Below, one piece after another: positions 34,493 through 42,256 of a stretch of DNA of 64,000 bases. The DNA lies in IMG/VR virus record IMGVR_UViG_3300046694_000223, positions 62,001-126,000 of that record. The stretch is one strand, 5' to 3'. Below the pieces are notes generated by a model. The model saw nothing but the letters and a program-made list of their open reading frames with translations, ran no database searches and was not told where the DNA came from. The position numbers and the translations under genes are program-made. The DNA comes from a virus. How positions within the stretch are numbered: the stretch's first letter is position 1; the number at the start of each line of letters is the position of its first letter.

Positions 34493-34517
34493 ACCGGGAT
34501 TTTACACCCGGCTTACA
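34493..34517 (-). terminator. Probable terminator after the 161-codon gene
   Basis: Stem of CCGGG/CCCGG with flanking pairs, followed on the minus strand by TTAAACAATTTAAT; the T run is weak. Confidence 0.5.
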
Positions 34518-34546
34518 ATAACGTGCATTATTTCACAAACACTATA

Positions 34547-35020
34547 CTACAAATAGATTACAAAACTCATGAACCACACCGCAAGTGGTAGGCTGCTATG
34601 TATAGTGAATATGCGGGTTGGGTCACTGGTAGTTAATTTGGATAGTTTTGAAATATCAATTGGCTCCTGAAACATCCTTTCGAGAGCAGTGATCTTATCA
34701 GCATTAAAGCTACTTACGAAATCATTCAAAGACAGAAAGCGATGTTTCTTTATTTTTTCATTCCTTACTTTAGTAATATACTTATCTACTTCTCTTCTAG
34801 ATTTCCCGGTACACTCATGCAATAATGACCTGACCTCATCATCTGTTTTAAATAGATAACGTACGTTATTCCAGAACCCAGCAGCATCGGAATCAATGTT
34901 TAGTGCCATCGAGAGTTCTCTGATCATTGATAATTGCATGTGCGTATCCCCTCTTTTTTTGAAATACTCCCCAGTACTCTTCATTCTGCTACTACCATTT
35001 CTTTGTTGAAAAATAGACAT
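34547..35020 (-). CDS. Unknown protein behind a LexA-box promoter
   Basis: 157 residues from the ATG at 35020 (SD GAGGGAG, close); ATG 34939 after GAGGGGATACGCAC is an alternative. Basic, helical, with a hydrophobic end (LPLAVWFMSFVIYL). No family recognised. It lies between the agr operon and the replication genes and has two promoters, one with a LexA box, so it is a candidate for an SOS-induced anti-repressor or switch protein (inference). Confidence 0.65.
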   Translation of the reverse strand: MSIFQQRNGSSRMKSTGEYFKKRGDTHMQLSMIRELSMALNIDSDAAGFWNNVRYLFKTDDEVRSLLHECTGKSRREVDKYITKVRNEKIKKHRFLSLNDFVSSFNADKITALERMFQEPIDISKLSKLTTSDPTRIFTIHSSLPLAVWFMSFVIYL

Positions 35021-35049
35021 CGGCTCCCTCACTCATAAGTGGTAAATAT

Positions 35050-35078
35050 ATCATATATCTAATGTGATACTATTTCAA
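35050..35078 (-). promoter_or_regulatory. Proximal promoter of the 161-codon gene
   Basis: -35 TTGAAA (35078-35073), 17 bp, -10 TATGAT (35055-35050), about 30 bases before the start codon. Confidence 0.7.
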
Positions 35079-35171
35079 TACGATAATTGTGCAACAACTT
35101 TAGTGTTGACAATTCCCATATTTTTCTTCGGAGGTTATAATTTGTCGGTTCGTGTCGGATGTTGAAAATAG

Positions 35172-35222
35172 GAACGTCTGTTCTTATTTATAGATTATAC
35201 ATTCATTGACCGCTTATTGCAA
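35172..35222 (-). promoter_or_regulatory. Distal promoter with LexA box
   Basis: -35 TTGCAA (35222-35217), 17 bp, -10 TATAAT (35199-35194). GAACAGACGTTC (35183-35172, minus strand) fits the Gram-positive LexA/DinR consensus and covers the start site. Confidence 0.75.
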
Positions 35223-35269
35223 TGATTGCATATAATTTTATTTTAATTATATTTATTATTTAATGAGTA

Positions 35270-35659
35270 CTACTTTTTTAGTACCCATTTTTTTATTAGT
35301 TTCTTTATGTCAGGAAGCCTAGTTCCTCCAACTGGAGCTACAGTGTTAGGGTAATCTTCAAATACAATGACTCTCTTATCAAGGTCGAGCGAAAGTTCAT
35401 TATCTAAATTTACGATTACTCCTCTATCTGCTATTTCGAATCCACTTAGTTCAGACATTAATAAAGTAAAGTTATCAGCCATTATATTATAGAAAAACAA
35501 ACCATCCTTTGAATCAATTATAATTCTATCTCGGCCTTTTATTCTTTCTACTCTTGTATTAAGTATTTTTTTTACCTCTAACCATTGAGCATCACCTTGT
35601 ATGTATTCTTTCTTTTTTGGTTCAAACTCTACTTTGACAACCATTATTCTATCGCCCAA
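35270..35659 (-). CDS. LytTR-type DNA-binding regulator of the agr module
   Basis: 129 residues from a TTG at 35659 (SD GGAGG, spacing 8); the upstream ATG codons lack a spaced SD. The segment LLMSELSGFEIADRGVIVNLDNE and the following LDKRVIVFED strand match the second half of LytTR domains, the DNA-binding domain of AgrA-like regulators. There is no receiver domain. As the last gene of the operon it is the likely output protein of the peptide signal. Confidence 0.65.
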   Translation of the reverse strand: MGDRIMVVKVEFEPKKKEYIQGDAQWLEVKKILNTRVERIKGRDRIIIDSKDGLFFYNIMADNFTLLMSELSGFEIADRGVIVNLDNELSLDLDKRVIVFEDYPNTVAPVGGTRLPDIKKLIKKWVLKK

Positions 35660-35689
35660 AATAATAGCCTCCATTTGTGGGCAATTCAT

Positions 35690-35713
35690 CCTCTCACTGT
35701 TTTCTGTGAGAGG
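35690..35713. other. Hairpin between agrD and the LytTR gene
   Basis: Perfect CCTCTCAC/GTGAGAGG arms with an 8 nt loop, no T run. It separates the peptide gene from the regulator and could set their ratio by partial termination or RNA processing. Confidence 0.7.
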
Positions 35714-35732
35714 AGACGATTTGCCCTAAAAT

Positions 35733-35867
35733 TTACTTTCTCAAGCTTTTTGGTGCTGGCTCATAGCCCAACCACAAGATACTAGCTGTACTAGCAGTGG
35801 TCAGAACTGCTACGGTTGATAGCATAACTCCCATAATTGGAGCAGCTTTATTCATGATTTTATTCAT
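35733..35867 (-). CDS. agrD: AgrD-like cyclic peptide precursor
   Basis: 44 residues. Amphipathic N-terminal helix, hydrophobic middle, then ASTASILWLGYEPAPKSLRK, with the EPxP-type leader end of AgrD. There is no Cys; Ser 29 is the likely ring residue, giving a lactone instead of a thiolactone. The peptide probably ends at Leu 33 or Gly 34. The start overlaps the end of agrB by 8 nt and uses an SD inside it (GGAGGTGAGATGG). Processed by AgrB at the membrane and exported. Confidence 0.85.
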   Translation of the reverse strand: MNKIMNKAAPIMGVMLSTVAVLTTASTASILWLGYEPAPKSLRK

Positions 35868-36387
35868 CCATCTCACCTCCTCTCAAGTGGATTAGAGTCA
35901 GACTCTGCACGAAAGTTGAGGTTTGTATTACATCATTTTTTGTAAGATAAGCCACAATAACAATAATGACAGATAGTATTTTAAATATGATATAATATTT
36001 TTCTTTTAAAATTGAATGATGCTTTATTTTTGCGGGAGAAAACAATAACACCAACAATAATGTAATAACAAACAATAATGTATTATACTCAGACATTGTA
36101 TAGGCATAGTTTGATATCAACACAATAATTAAGGTAGATATAATGATGCACATTTCTGAGCTTTTTATATGATATCCTCCAGAAAAACTTCTTAACAAAG
36201 AAAATGATATGGCTGCTGCGAAAACATCCTCCAGGTTTCCAAAAGTTAATCCACAAGCAACCATAAGCAAGAGCGTAAATCCATTTGTAAAAATAATCTT
36301 AATTGAATACTTCATTACATCAATTTCTGGCATTCTGTCATATGTGGCAAGACTCTTGGCGGCTTTTAAAGAAAATTTATCAATCAA
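35860..36387 (-). CDS. agrB: AgrB-like membrane protease
   Basis: 175 residues, TTG start at 36387 after AGGAG. Multi-pass membrane protein with the AgrB signature RSFSGGYHIKSSEMC: catalytic His 73 and Cys 80 keep the seven-residue spacing of staphylococcal AgrB (H77/C84). It removes the C-terminal part of AgrD and closes the ring. Overlaps both neighbours by 8 nt, so the three genes are translationally coupled. Confidence 0.88.
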   Translation of the reverse strand: MIDKFSLKAAKSLATYDRMPEIDVMKYSIKIIFTNGFTLLLMVACGLTFGNLEDVFAAAISFSLLRSFSGGYHIKSSEMCIIISTLIIVLISNYAYTMSEYNTLLFVITLLLVLLFSPAKIKHHSILKEKYYIIFKILSVIIVIVAYLTKNDVIQTSTFVQSLTLIHLRGGEMDE

Positions 36388-37036
36388 ACTTTATATCTCC
36401 TCTTTCTCTTCTTAGCCCCATAAACAAGGCAAAGTTGAATAATACTATCAATAAGAATATTCCTATATACATTTTCCCGATTTCAAGAATTGATCCGGTT
36501 ATAATTAAAGTTGCTCCTAAAAGGTAGAGGATATTTAAGTTGTTCTTTGTTAATTTGAATTTTAGAGAAGGCGCATATGGTACGAATACAAATCCGATGT
36601 TTTTTCTCTTTAGCTGTAAACCAATTAAGAAAATTGTTATTGCTGAGATAGTTTGAAATGTATATCTGGTAATGTCGTTACCTTTAATTTCTTTAAAAGT
36701 AACACTAGACAATACAATTGGAGTATAAAGAATAATTCCTTGAATGATTAGTGCTATTATGTATCCAATAACTACGACAATCATGGAGTGCTTTAAGGAT
36801 ATTTTAAATACAAAGACAAGGATTAATAAAATTAATATTAGATTTAACATAGGAGTAATATTATTTAGAACCTCTACTTCTTTGAACAGATATGAACTCA
36901 CAGAAATCACAATAATTCCAAAAATCATTTCTTTTAAATAATCCTTTATTTGCAATCTAGCAATGGCTAAAATAATGTATAAAACGCAAAATGTTTCAAA
37001 TGCTGAAAACCCCACATAAACTATCGCATCTAACAT
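36380..37036 (-). CDS. AgrC-like sensor without kinase domain
   Basis: 218 residues with six or seven membrane helices and only short loops, the layout of the AgrC sensor half. It ends ten residues after the last helix (MGLRRERGDIKFD); no DHp or ATPase domain follows, because agrB starts there. SD AGGAGACAAGAGGAAG. It may pass the peptide signal by binding the LytTR protein, as the membrane inhibitors of streptococcal LytTR systems do (inference). Confidence 0.72.
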   Translation of the reverse strand: MLDAIVYVGFSAFETFCVLYIILAIARLQIKDYLKEMIFGIIVISVSSYLFKEVEVLNNITPMLNLILILLILVFVFKISLKHSMIVVVIGYIIALIIQGIILYTPIVLSSVTFKEIKGNDITRYTFQTISAITIFLIGLQLKRKNIGFVFVPYAPSLKFKLTKNNLNILYLLGATLIITGSILEIGKMYIGIFLLIVLFNFALFMGLRRERGDIKFD

Positions 37037-37065
37037 CTTCCTCTTGTCTCCTTTTATGATGTTGT

Positions 37066-37080
37066 TTTAATTAATAAATA
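37066..37080 (+). repeat. Inverted AT-rich element in the agr leader
   Basis: TTTAATTAATAAATA on the plus strand, so reversed relative to the other copies, between the agr start site and the first gene. Confidence 0.7.
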
Positions 37081-37100
37081 TATGCATTTCTTATGTACTC

Positions 37101-37129
37101 AATATATCATGCGTAAAATCCAAAGTCAA
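37101..37129 (-). promoter_or_regulatory. Promoter of the agr operon
   Basis: -35 TTGACT (37129-37124), 17 bp, -10 TATATT (37106-37101). The 5' leader is about 60 nt and contains the inverted element at 37066-37080. Confidence 0.85.
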
Positions 37130-37140
37130 CACTTTTAAAC

Positions 37141-37174
37141 AAAAAAAGAAGAACAAGTTTTTAGGCTTGTTCTT
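37141..37174 (-). terminator. Terminator of the MrpR-like gene
   Basis: AAGAACAAG/CTTGTTCTT stem, 8 nt loop, then CTTTTTTT on the minus strand. Insulates the agr operon from the repressor operon. Confidence 0.88.
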
Positions 37175-38156
37175 AATCTATTTCTGGATAAAGCGACCTG
37201 ATTGTATCTACATTTAAAAAGTCTTTCGTTAGTCTTGTTGTAGCAATTTCATTGGCCCCAAAACGCCTACAAATCTTAACTATATCATCTCGGGTTAAAG
37301 TCTTATTTACCACATAAAGATCTCTAGCCATCTTAAGCATACCAGAGTTTTTTATACCCGTTGCTGTTAGATGTGGGTATCCATACCATTCCCTAATGCT
37401 CTTTATTCTTCTTAGAACCAAATGATTACTGGCTCTTTCATAATTAACAACTCTGAGCTTAACCGATCTAAATACATACTCATTTTCGATTAATTCAATT
37501 CTCTGAGCTTTGGAATTGCTCATCCCATTAAACTTCAGGTACTCTTTCTCATTTGCTGCGCTATATAATAAATTTATTAGTTTTGGACTCACTTCTGCCA
37601 CTCTTCTCTCCATTGGTCCAGATGATGGAGAATTTCTCACCTCTAATTTAGTGCTGTCTCTATCTATATCATCTTTAAGTATGTTTAAAATTTCCGAATA
37701 CTCATGCCCCATTATCCCTTCAAATAAACATTGTATAATTGCAGCATCTTGAAAACTTTGTAATCCACCAATAATATTGTTTATTTCTTCTTCGGTAAAC
37801 AATTTCTTGTTTGTTGTGTCAATAAACTTGTTTATAAACTCATCGCTAATTACTGAATCTAATGGATTAATATTATCAACTCTTAAGTCTTGTTGTATCG
37901 CCCATCGAATATAATATCTAATTACATTGATGTTGCCGCTGCTTACCGAATAAGACCCAGGAGCCATAAATTTAAGTAGTTGTTCTATCTCAGACACATT
38001 AAAGTTATATAGGTCTTTACCTAATTGTTCTTCTACATATCGTGCTCTTTTTAAAACTCTGGCATAGGACGTGTAAGTTTTTTCACTTAGATCTTTAAGA
38101 TACATTTCTTTGTGAGATTCATTAAAAAATCCATCTTCATATATTTTATTGGACAT
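37173..38156 (-). CDS. mrpR: MrpR/YopR-like tyrosine-recombinase-fold repressor
   Basis: 327 residues. N-terminal SAM-like domain (about 1-100) and C-terminal recombinase-like domain. The usual catalytic boxes are changed: LFEGIMGHEYSEIL has His/Glu where the first Arg belongs, and PHLTATGIKNSGML has Lys/Asn for the second. So it should bind DNA but not cut it, like SPbeta MrpR (YopR, 325 aa), the master repressor. Start overlaps the DGQHR gene by 11 nt. A strong terminator follows. Confidence 0.75.
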   Translation of the reverse strand: MSNKIYEDGFFNESHKEMYLKDLSEKTYTSYARVLKRARYVEEQLGKDLYNFNVSEIEQLLKFMAPGSYSVSSGNINVIRYYIRWAIQQDLRVDNINPLDSVISDEFINKFIDTTNKKLFTEEEINNIIGGLQSFQDAAIIQCLFEGIMGHEYSEILNILKDDIDRDSTKLEVRNSPSSGPMERRVAEVSPKLINLLYSAANEKEYLKFNGMSNSKAQRIELIENEYVFRSVKLRVVNYERASNHLVLRRIKSIREWYGYPHLTATGIKNSGMLKMARDLYVVNKTLTRDDIVKICRRFGANEIATTRLTKDFLNVDTIRSLYPEID

Positions 38157-39477
38157 CTTGATCCACTCCTATTCCTATCAGCCGCTCAAAGTATTTAATT
38201 ACATCGTTTCTTACTTTTGTGTTATTGATTCCACGCTTATTATTCAAAAGCTCGATTAACTTCTTATCTTGAAAATTTATTTTGCTTTCGATGAAACTCT
38301 TTATTTCTTTATACGGAATTTGGTTGTCTTCAAAGTGTTTAGCAATTACAACATATCCCACGAACATAAGAGAATGATTAATGTTCTCATCCCTATATTT
38401 GTTAGGATTTGTAATAAACTCATCAACATAACTTCCTGCTAGATAATTAAAAAACTTAGTGAGTGTTTCAGACATTTCCATTGCATCGAGTCTGCTTTTG
38501 GGTTTATAGACATTATCAATAGCATAGGATAGGATGTCAAAGGTGGTCAATTGTCCAGCCAATTCACTGATTCTTGATGCAGAAGCAATTTTGCCCTTAA
38601 GGTCTGTTTTTTGCTGAAGATCTTTAACGACCAGATCAGAGAACTCTTGTGATTTCAATTCTTTAAGCCGTTCCTTTTTAACAACATTGATTGTATTGAT
38701 TTGTCCAAAGTATTTCTTTGCCGTATCTGTATCGTAAGACCGTATTGATAGTATCATCATCTGCTCTAATTCTGGATTGATAGCGCAAGCTCTCACACCG
38801 CCCTGAAGACGGTGAAAGCCATCAAGTATTGATATGGCTGCCTGCTCGTTGATTGTCAATAGTCGTGACTTAGAGTTGTAATCAACCGCTTCAGCTTCAT
38901 CAGAGTAGATGTTTAGCGTAATCATATCTTCCAGGTATGTACCGTTTAGCATGTTTTCTGCAATGTCTTTAACACTTTTTAGATTGATGTCTGGAACTGG
39001 TACAACTCCATTCTTACCAGTTTTAAATTTTGCGCTTCTTTGAGTATCAAAGTCATAAATAATAAGTTGGGAGTGAAACCACTGAACTAAATCAGACATT
39101 TTAATTTTTGTAATATAGTTATCAATATTTACCATTTCAACATTTTCTAATGCTATGGGTAACATTATTCTATTGGTTTCTGTATTGTTCATTAATTCTT
39201 TTTTTGCATAGTTTATTTCTTTAGTGGTAAACCATTGGTCAGGTTTAAGATTACCATTGCCAGTTAATTCATACAGAGCGTCGGATAAAACACATAACAT
39301 TGATGATTCAAGTGTTGATAATTGTTTATCTCCCTTTGATATCTCATCAAATGTTCCTAATGATACTCCTGATTCAGAGAGGAAATTATTAACTTTCAAC
39401 ACTTTTTTCCGATCAACTTTAACTTCTGCAATTGTGTCCGCAATTAATGTTTCAAGCTGATCTCTGTCTTTTTTCAA
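38146..39477 (-). CDS. DGQHR/DndB-like protein (YopQ-like)
   Basis: 443 residues. The core AISILDGFHRLQGGVRA is a DGQHR-type motif of the ParB/DndB-like superfamily, followed by KKYFGQINTINVVKKERL. SPbeta has a protein of similar size, YopQ, right before MrpR. Role unknown; coupling with the repressor gene suggests a shared regulatory function. Confidence 0.75.
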   Translation of the reverse strand: MKKDRDQLETLIADTIAEVKVDRKKVLKVNNFLSESGVSLGTFDEISKGDKQLSTLESSMLCVLSDALYELTGNGNLKPDQWFTTKEINYAKKELMNNTETNRIMLPIALENVEMVNIDNYITKIKMSDLVQWFHSQLIIYDFDTQRSAKFKTGKNGVVPVPDINLKSVKDIAENMLNGTYLEDMITLNIYSDEAEAVDYNSKSRLLTINEQAAISILDGFHRLQGGVRACAINPELEQMMILSIRSYDTDTAKKYFGQINTINVVKKERLKELKSQEFSDLVVKDLQQKTDLKGKIASASRISELAGQLTTFDILSYAIDNVYKPKSRLDAMEMSETLTKFFNYLAGSYVDEFITNPNKYRDENINHSLMFVGYVVIAKHFEDNQIPYKEIKSFIESKINFQDKKLIELLNNKRGINNTKVRNDVIKYFERLIGIGVDQDVQ

Positions 39478-39552
39478 TTGAGTTCATCTCCTTATTTAAA
39501 TTATATCATAAAATATAAATATAATAAATTCTCATTAATTATTTCGTTTAAT

Positions 39553-40326
39553 TTACATATTGTTAAAAATGTCTAATATTGTCTTTTGTTTGTTTCCTGC
39601 ATATATTAACTTCTGACAAACATCTTTTAATCGCTGCTGACTCATGTTCCCAATTTCCTTAATAAGCCTTGATCTCAAGTCTTTATAACATTGATCACAA
39701 TATATTTCATCTTCTAAAGGTGTAAACTGTCTAAAGCAGTCTTTACCTATGCAAACTTTATCTTTAACTTTTACTGGTTTATTATATGTTCGATAACCAC
39801 ATTTTCGCATTGCTTCTACAAAGGTATGTCCATGTTTTCGTAATATTTCTTGCGAAGGTTTTAATCTTAATGATTCGTATTCTTTACTTGTAGGTATATA
39901 TCCAATAGATTTTATTACTAATTTCAATTCTTTTAGTACATCATCGCTTGAGATGTATTGAGAATTAGCCAATTTAACATTTGCCTCTTTTGCTAATTCA
40001 TCCCATCCATATTTTTTAGTAATATATTCACTACTGGGCAATAATTTTGCTTTATCGTACAATGTTTTTGATATCTCTCCATGTTCTAGGTGCAATAACT
40101 TCATGTTACTTATAGAGATAGGTCTATTCTTATCTATAGTGTAATCTTCTTTGTTCTTAATTTTTAGGCTCTTTAATATTTCAACCAAAGATAGCTTGTA
40201 TATTTTCTTTATGGATTCGCTAGACGGGTAATCTTTTCCTTTATGTTTATCATATAATTCAACATTTAGATAACCGTGGTTTCTTTCTAATTCCCTAAAT
40301 CTTTCCTCTAACTTTTTATCAATCAA
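39553..40326 (-). CDS. Repeat DNA-binding protein with zinc finger
   Basis: 257 residues. At least three copies of a homing-endonuclease-associated repeat (for example YIPTSKEYESLRLKPSQEIL) occur between about 20 and 175. A Cys4 finger (CIGKDC...CDQC) and a helical end follow. No nuclease motif, so a DNA-binding regulator is likely. Two bases after the zinc-ribbon gene. Confidence 0.7.
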   Translation of the reverse strand: MIDKKLEERFRELERNHGYLNVELYDKHKGKDYPSSESIKKIYKLSLVEILKSLKIKNKEDYTIDKNRPISISNMKLLHLEHGEISKTLYDKAKLLPSSEYITKKYGWDELAKEANVKLANSQYISSDDVLKELKLVIKSIGYIPTSKEYESLRLKPSQEILRKHGHTFVEAMRKCGYRTYNKPVKVKDKVCIGKDCFRQFTPLEDEIYCDQCYKDLRSRLIKEIGNMSQQRLKDVCQKLIYAGNKQKTILDIFNNM

Positions 40327-40328
40327 GT

Positions 40329-40652
40329 TTAGTTTCCTTTCTCAATTTTGATTTTTAACATCTCTAATTTATTCGACATTAGAAATGCCTTTCCTTTATT
40401 TGTATTATGTAGAGTATCGCCAATAATATATACTTCTTCTTTGCACTTACTACATAACCACATTTTTCTTTTAGTTGACTCTACAACGTAAGTTGTTCCA
40501 CATTTACAATCAACCTTTATTAATACTTCTGCTCTTTCATAGGCATTCTTTAATTCATTAGGAATTACATCTTTAACAATACATTCGATTTGTTTTCTGT
40601 GTTCTGAATATTTATTATGTACTCTCCAATCCGCCACTAAAGACGGATTCAA
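40329..40652 (-). CDS. Zinc-ribbon protein, start uncertain
   Basis: 107 residues from TTG 40652, which lacks an SD. The frame stays open upstream to about 40732 (IEEWKECYQNNKKFIVNVG...), also without a start, so the gene may be a 5'-truncated remnant. Cys pairs CKC and CSKC near 50-72 form a zinc ribbon. Confidence 0.55.
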   Translation of the reverse strand: MNPSLVADWRVHNKYSEHRKQIECIVKDVIPNELKNAYERAEVLIKVDCKCGTTYVVESTKRKMWLCSKCKEEVYIIGDTLHNTNKGKAFLMSNKLEMLKIKIEKGN

Positions 40653-40987
40653 GCCAAATGTTTCTGTTCCAACATTTACTATAAACTTTTTATTGTTTTG
40701 ATAACATTCTTTCCATTCTTCAATCTGTATGGCCGATTAAAGGCATTGTTGATTTTATTCCACTGTTTAGAGTGTATGTCATAATACTTAGAGTATTATT
40801 CTTATCTTCATTATTATAACCCAATTAAACACCCCCAAACCTAATTTACCATTGTGATTAAAAATTGCAATACTATTTTAATAAATAACAATAAAAAGTC
40901 CTATTCTACACAAATAAACAACTTTAAAGTCATTTATTTGCATATGTATAGAACTTTTTATGGTACACTATTTAGTTTTACCATTGG
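40653..40987. other. 335 nt gap: palindrome and long hairpin
   Basis: Contains the open 5' extension of the zinc-ribbon gene (to 40732), the perfect dyad TAATACT-TAG-AGTATTA (40782-40798), and an imperfect hairpin at 40893-40959 with outer arms AAAAAGT/ACTTTTT, probably the terminator of the operon at 40988-41900. No other gene seen. Confidence 0.5.
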
Positions 40988-41251
40988 TTAGATATAGGAT
41001 GTTATCACTACATCAATTAGTGCAATCCCTCTTCCTCCAAACAACTTTTTCCCTTTGATTGCATGTATTTTATAGTAAGTTCCCTCAATTAAGTCTGCCT
41101 TAGTTGGATTGTTGATCTGCCACACATACCGCTCTCTATTGGTTTCAAAGGTGTAAGTACTAACGTCTTTTGGTCTCAAGTATCTATCATAAAAATCGTT
41201 CCCATGATCCACCTGTACCAATTTGACAATCAATTCAACTTGGTCGTCCAT
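40988..41251 (-). CDS. Hypothetical protein, 87 aa
   Basis: Last gene of a three-gene operon facing the XRE gene. Beta-rich; SD AAAGGATATAAGTAG. Function unknown. Confidence 0.7.
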   Translation of the reverse strand: MDDQVELIVKLVQVDHGNDFYDRYLRPKDVSTYTFETNRERYVWQINNPTKADLIEGTYYKIHAIKGKKLFGGRGIALIDVVITSYI

Positions 41252-41554
41252 CTACTTATATCCTTTCAATAAGTCTGGTTTGATATAGTAAGCATTAATT
41301 AGTTCAACCGACAATAGTCTAAATATCCTATAATAGTCTTGTTTAAAATTTTTATTAAATATTGCTAAAGTTTCTTTAGTCAGATCTTCGCTGTTCAACA
41401 TTTCCTTTTTAAGAATATTGATTCCCTCAACAATTCTTTCCCCTTGATCAACTTCAATTTCATATCTTACTTCATAACAATATCTATTCGCTCCACCATT
41501 CATTTGAACTAAAAACTTTTTATGTTTGGGAAGATGCTTGTATGTAATATTCAT
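41252..41554 (-). CDS. Hypothetical basic protein, 100 aa
   Basis: Middle gene of the operon, directly followed by the next start. Beta-rich start, helical end. SD AAGGGTGGGATATAA. Confidence 0.7.
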   Translation of the reverse strand: MNITYKHLPKHKKFLVQMNGGANRYCYEVRYEIEVDQGERIVEGINILKKEMLNSEDLTKETLAIFNKNFKQDYYRIFRLLSVELINAYYIKPDLLKGYK

Positions 41555-41627
41555 TTATATCCCACCCTTCTTATATGGTATATATTTATTTAACATCACA
41601 TATTTATTCTTTATAAAAAAATAACTA

Positions 41628-41900
41628 TTATTCTAAGTTGTTTTTAATTTCTATAAATGGAATAACTTTGTTTTCTAATGTATCAAATATTCTGTACAAT
41701 TCGGTATTGAAATTACTAAAAGCATGAACGCTATCGCTTTTTAAATTTGTTATCTTCCAGGTTTCAAGTCTACTTTCAGGATCAAAATAAACCAAACGTT
41801 GTAAACAGTATCTTCCTGTTTTAGGCATAATTGCGACTGCACCTCGATGTAATATTTTGCCTATGAATTCATATCTAACTCTGTTATGATTGCCTAACAA
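41628..41900 (-). CDS. Hypothetical protein, about 90 aa
   Basis: First gene of the operon. TTG at 41900 follows GGAGAG; the ATG at 41912 lies before that SD. The SD sits in a hairpin (TCTCC/GGAGA). Basic, beta-rich. Under control of the shared XRE promoter region. Confidence 0.6.
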   Translation of the reverse strand: MLGNHNRVRYEFIGKILHRGAVAIMPKTGRYCLQRLVYFDPESRLETWKITNLKSDSVHAFSNFNTELYRIFDTLENKVIPFIEIKNNLE

Positions 41901-41943
41901 GTGTCTCTCCATTTATATGGGGAGATTTTTCTATGCTTAAATT

Positions 41944-41972
41944 TTGAGACGATTATCGTTCCACCCTTAATA
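41944..41972 (+). promoter_or_regulatory. Promoter of the XRE gene
   Basis: -35 TTGAGA, 17 bp, -10 TTAATA. The palindrome ACGATTATCGT (41949-41959) overlaps the -35 and spacer, the usual place for an autorepressor. Confidence 0.6.
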
Positions 41973-41997
41973 TACTAGATTACCATTAATAAGTCAA
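41969..41997 (-). promoter_or_regulatory. Promoter of the 41 kb operon
   Basis: -35 TTGACT, 17 bp, -10 TATATT. Its -10 overlaps that of the plus-strand promoter, and the palindrome at 41949-41959 covers its start site. Confidence 0.85.
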
Positions 41998-42025
41998 TAC
42001 TCAATTATTCTCAGGAGGATGCATC

Positions 42026-42256
42026 ATGTCATGGGTTGAGATAAAATTACAATACATACTCGATAGCAAAGGCTTAACCAGAAGAGATCTTTCTAGACGT
42101 ACTAAAATTAGGCCAGGAACAATTAATGAGATGTGTAATAATACCGCCAAGCAAATACCGCTGAATAATATTGTCTTAGTTTGTGACGAATTAGATATTG
42201 ATATCATTGATTTATTTAAATATCATAAAGATGACTCTAAAAAAGAAGAGGAATAA
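42026..42256 (+). CDS. XRE-family Cro/CI-type regulator
   Basis: 76 residues, ATG seven bases after AGGAGG. HTH_3-like fold: LDSKGLTRRDLSRRTKIRPGTINEM is the helix-turn-helix, ending with DIIDLF. Single-domain repressor, opposed to the operon at 40988-41900, with which it shares a promoter region and probably a Cro-like switch. Confidence 0.85.
   Translation: MSWVEIKLQYILDSKGLTRRDLSRRTKIRPGTINEMCNNTAKQIPLNNIVLVCDELDIDIIDLFKYHKDDSKKEEE

Noticed and set aside
37173-38156. Active phage integrase
   Set aside because: The catalytic Arg positions are not conserved, no attachment site is visible beside it, and it is in an operon with a YopQ-like gene.
40329-40732. Arbitrium genes (aimR/aimP) in the regulatory locus
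   Set aside because: No TPR-type protein of about 380 residues and no short secreted peptide gene other than agrD was found in the window.
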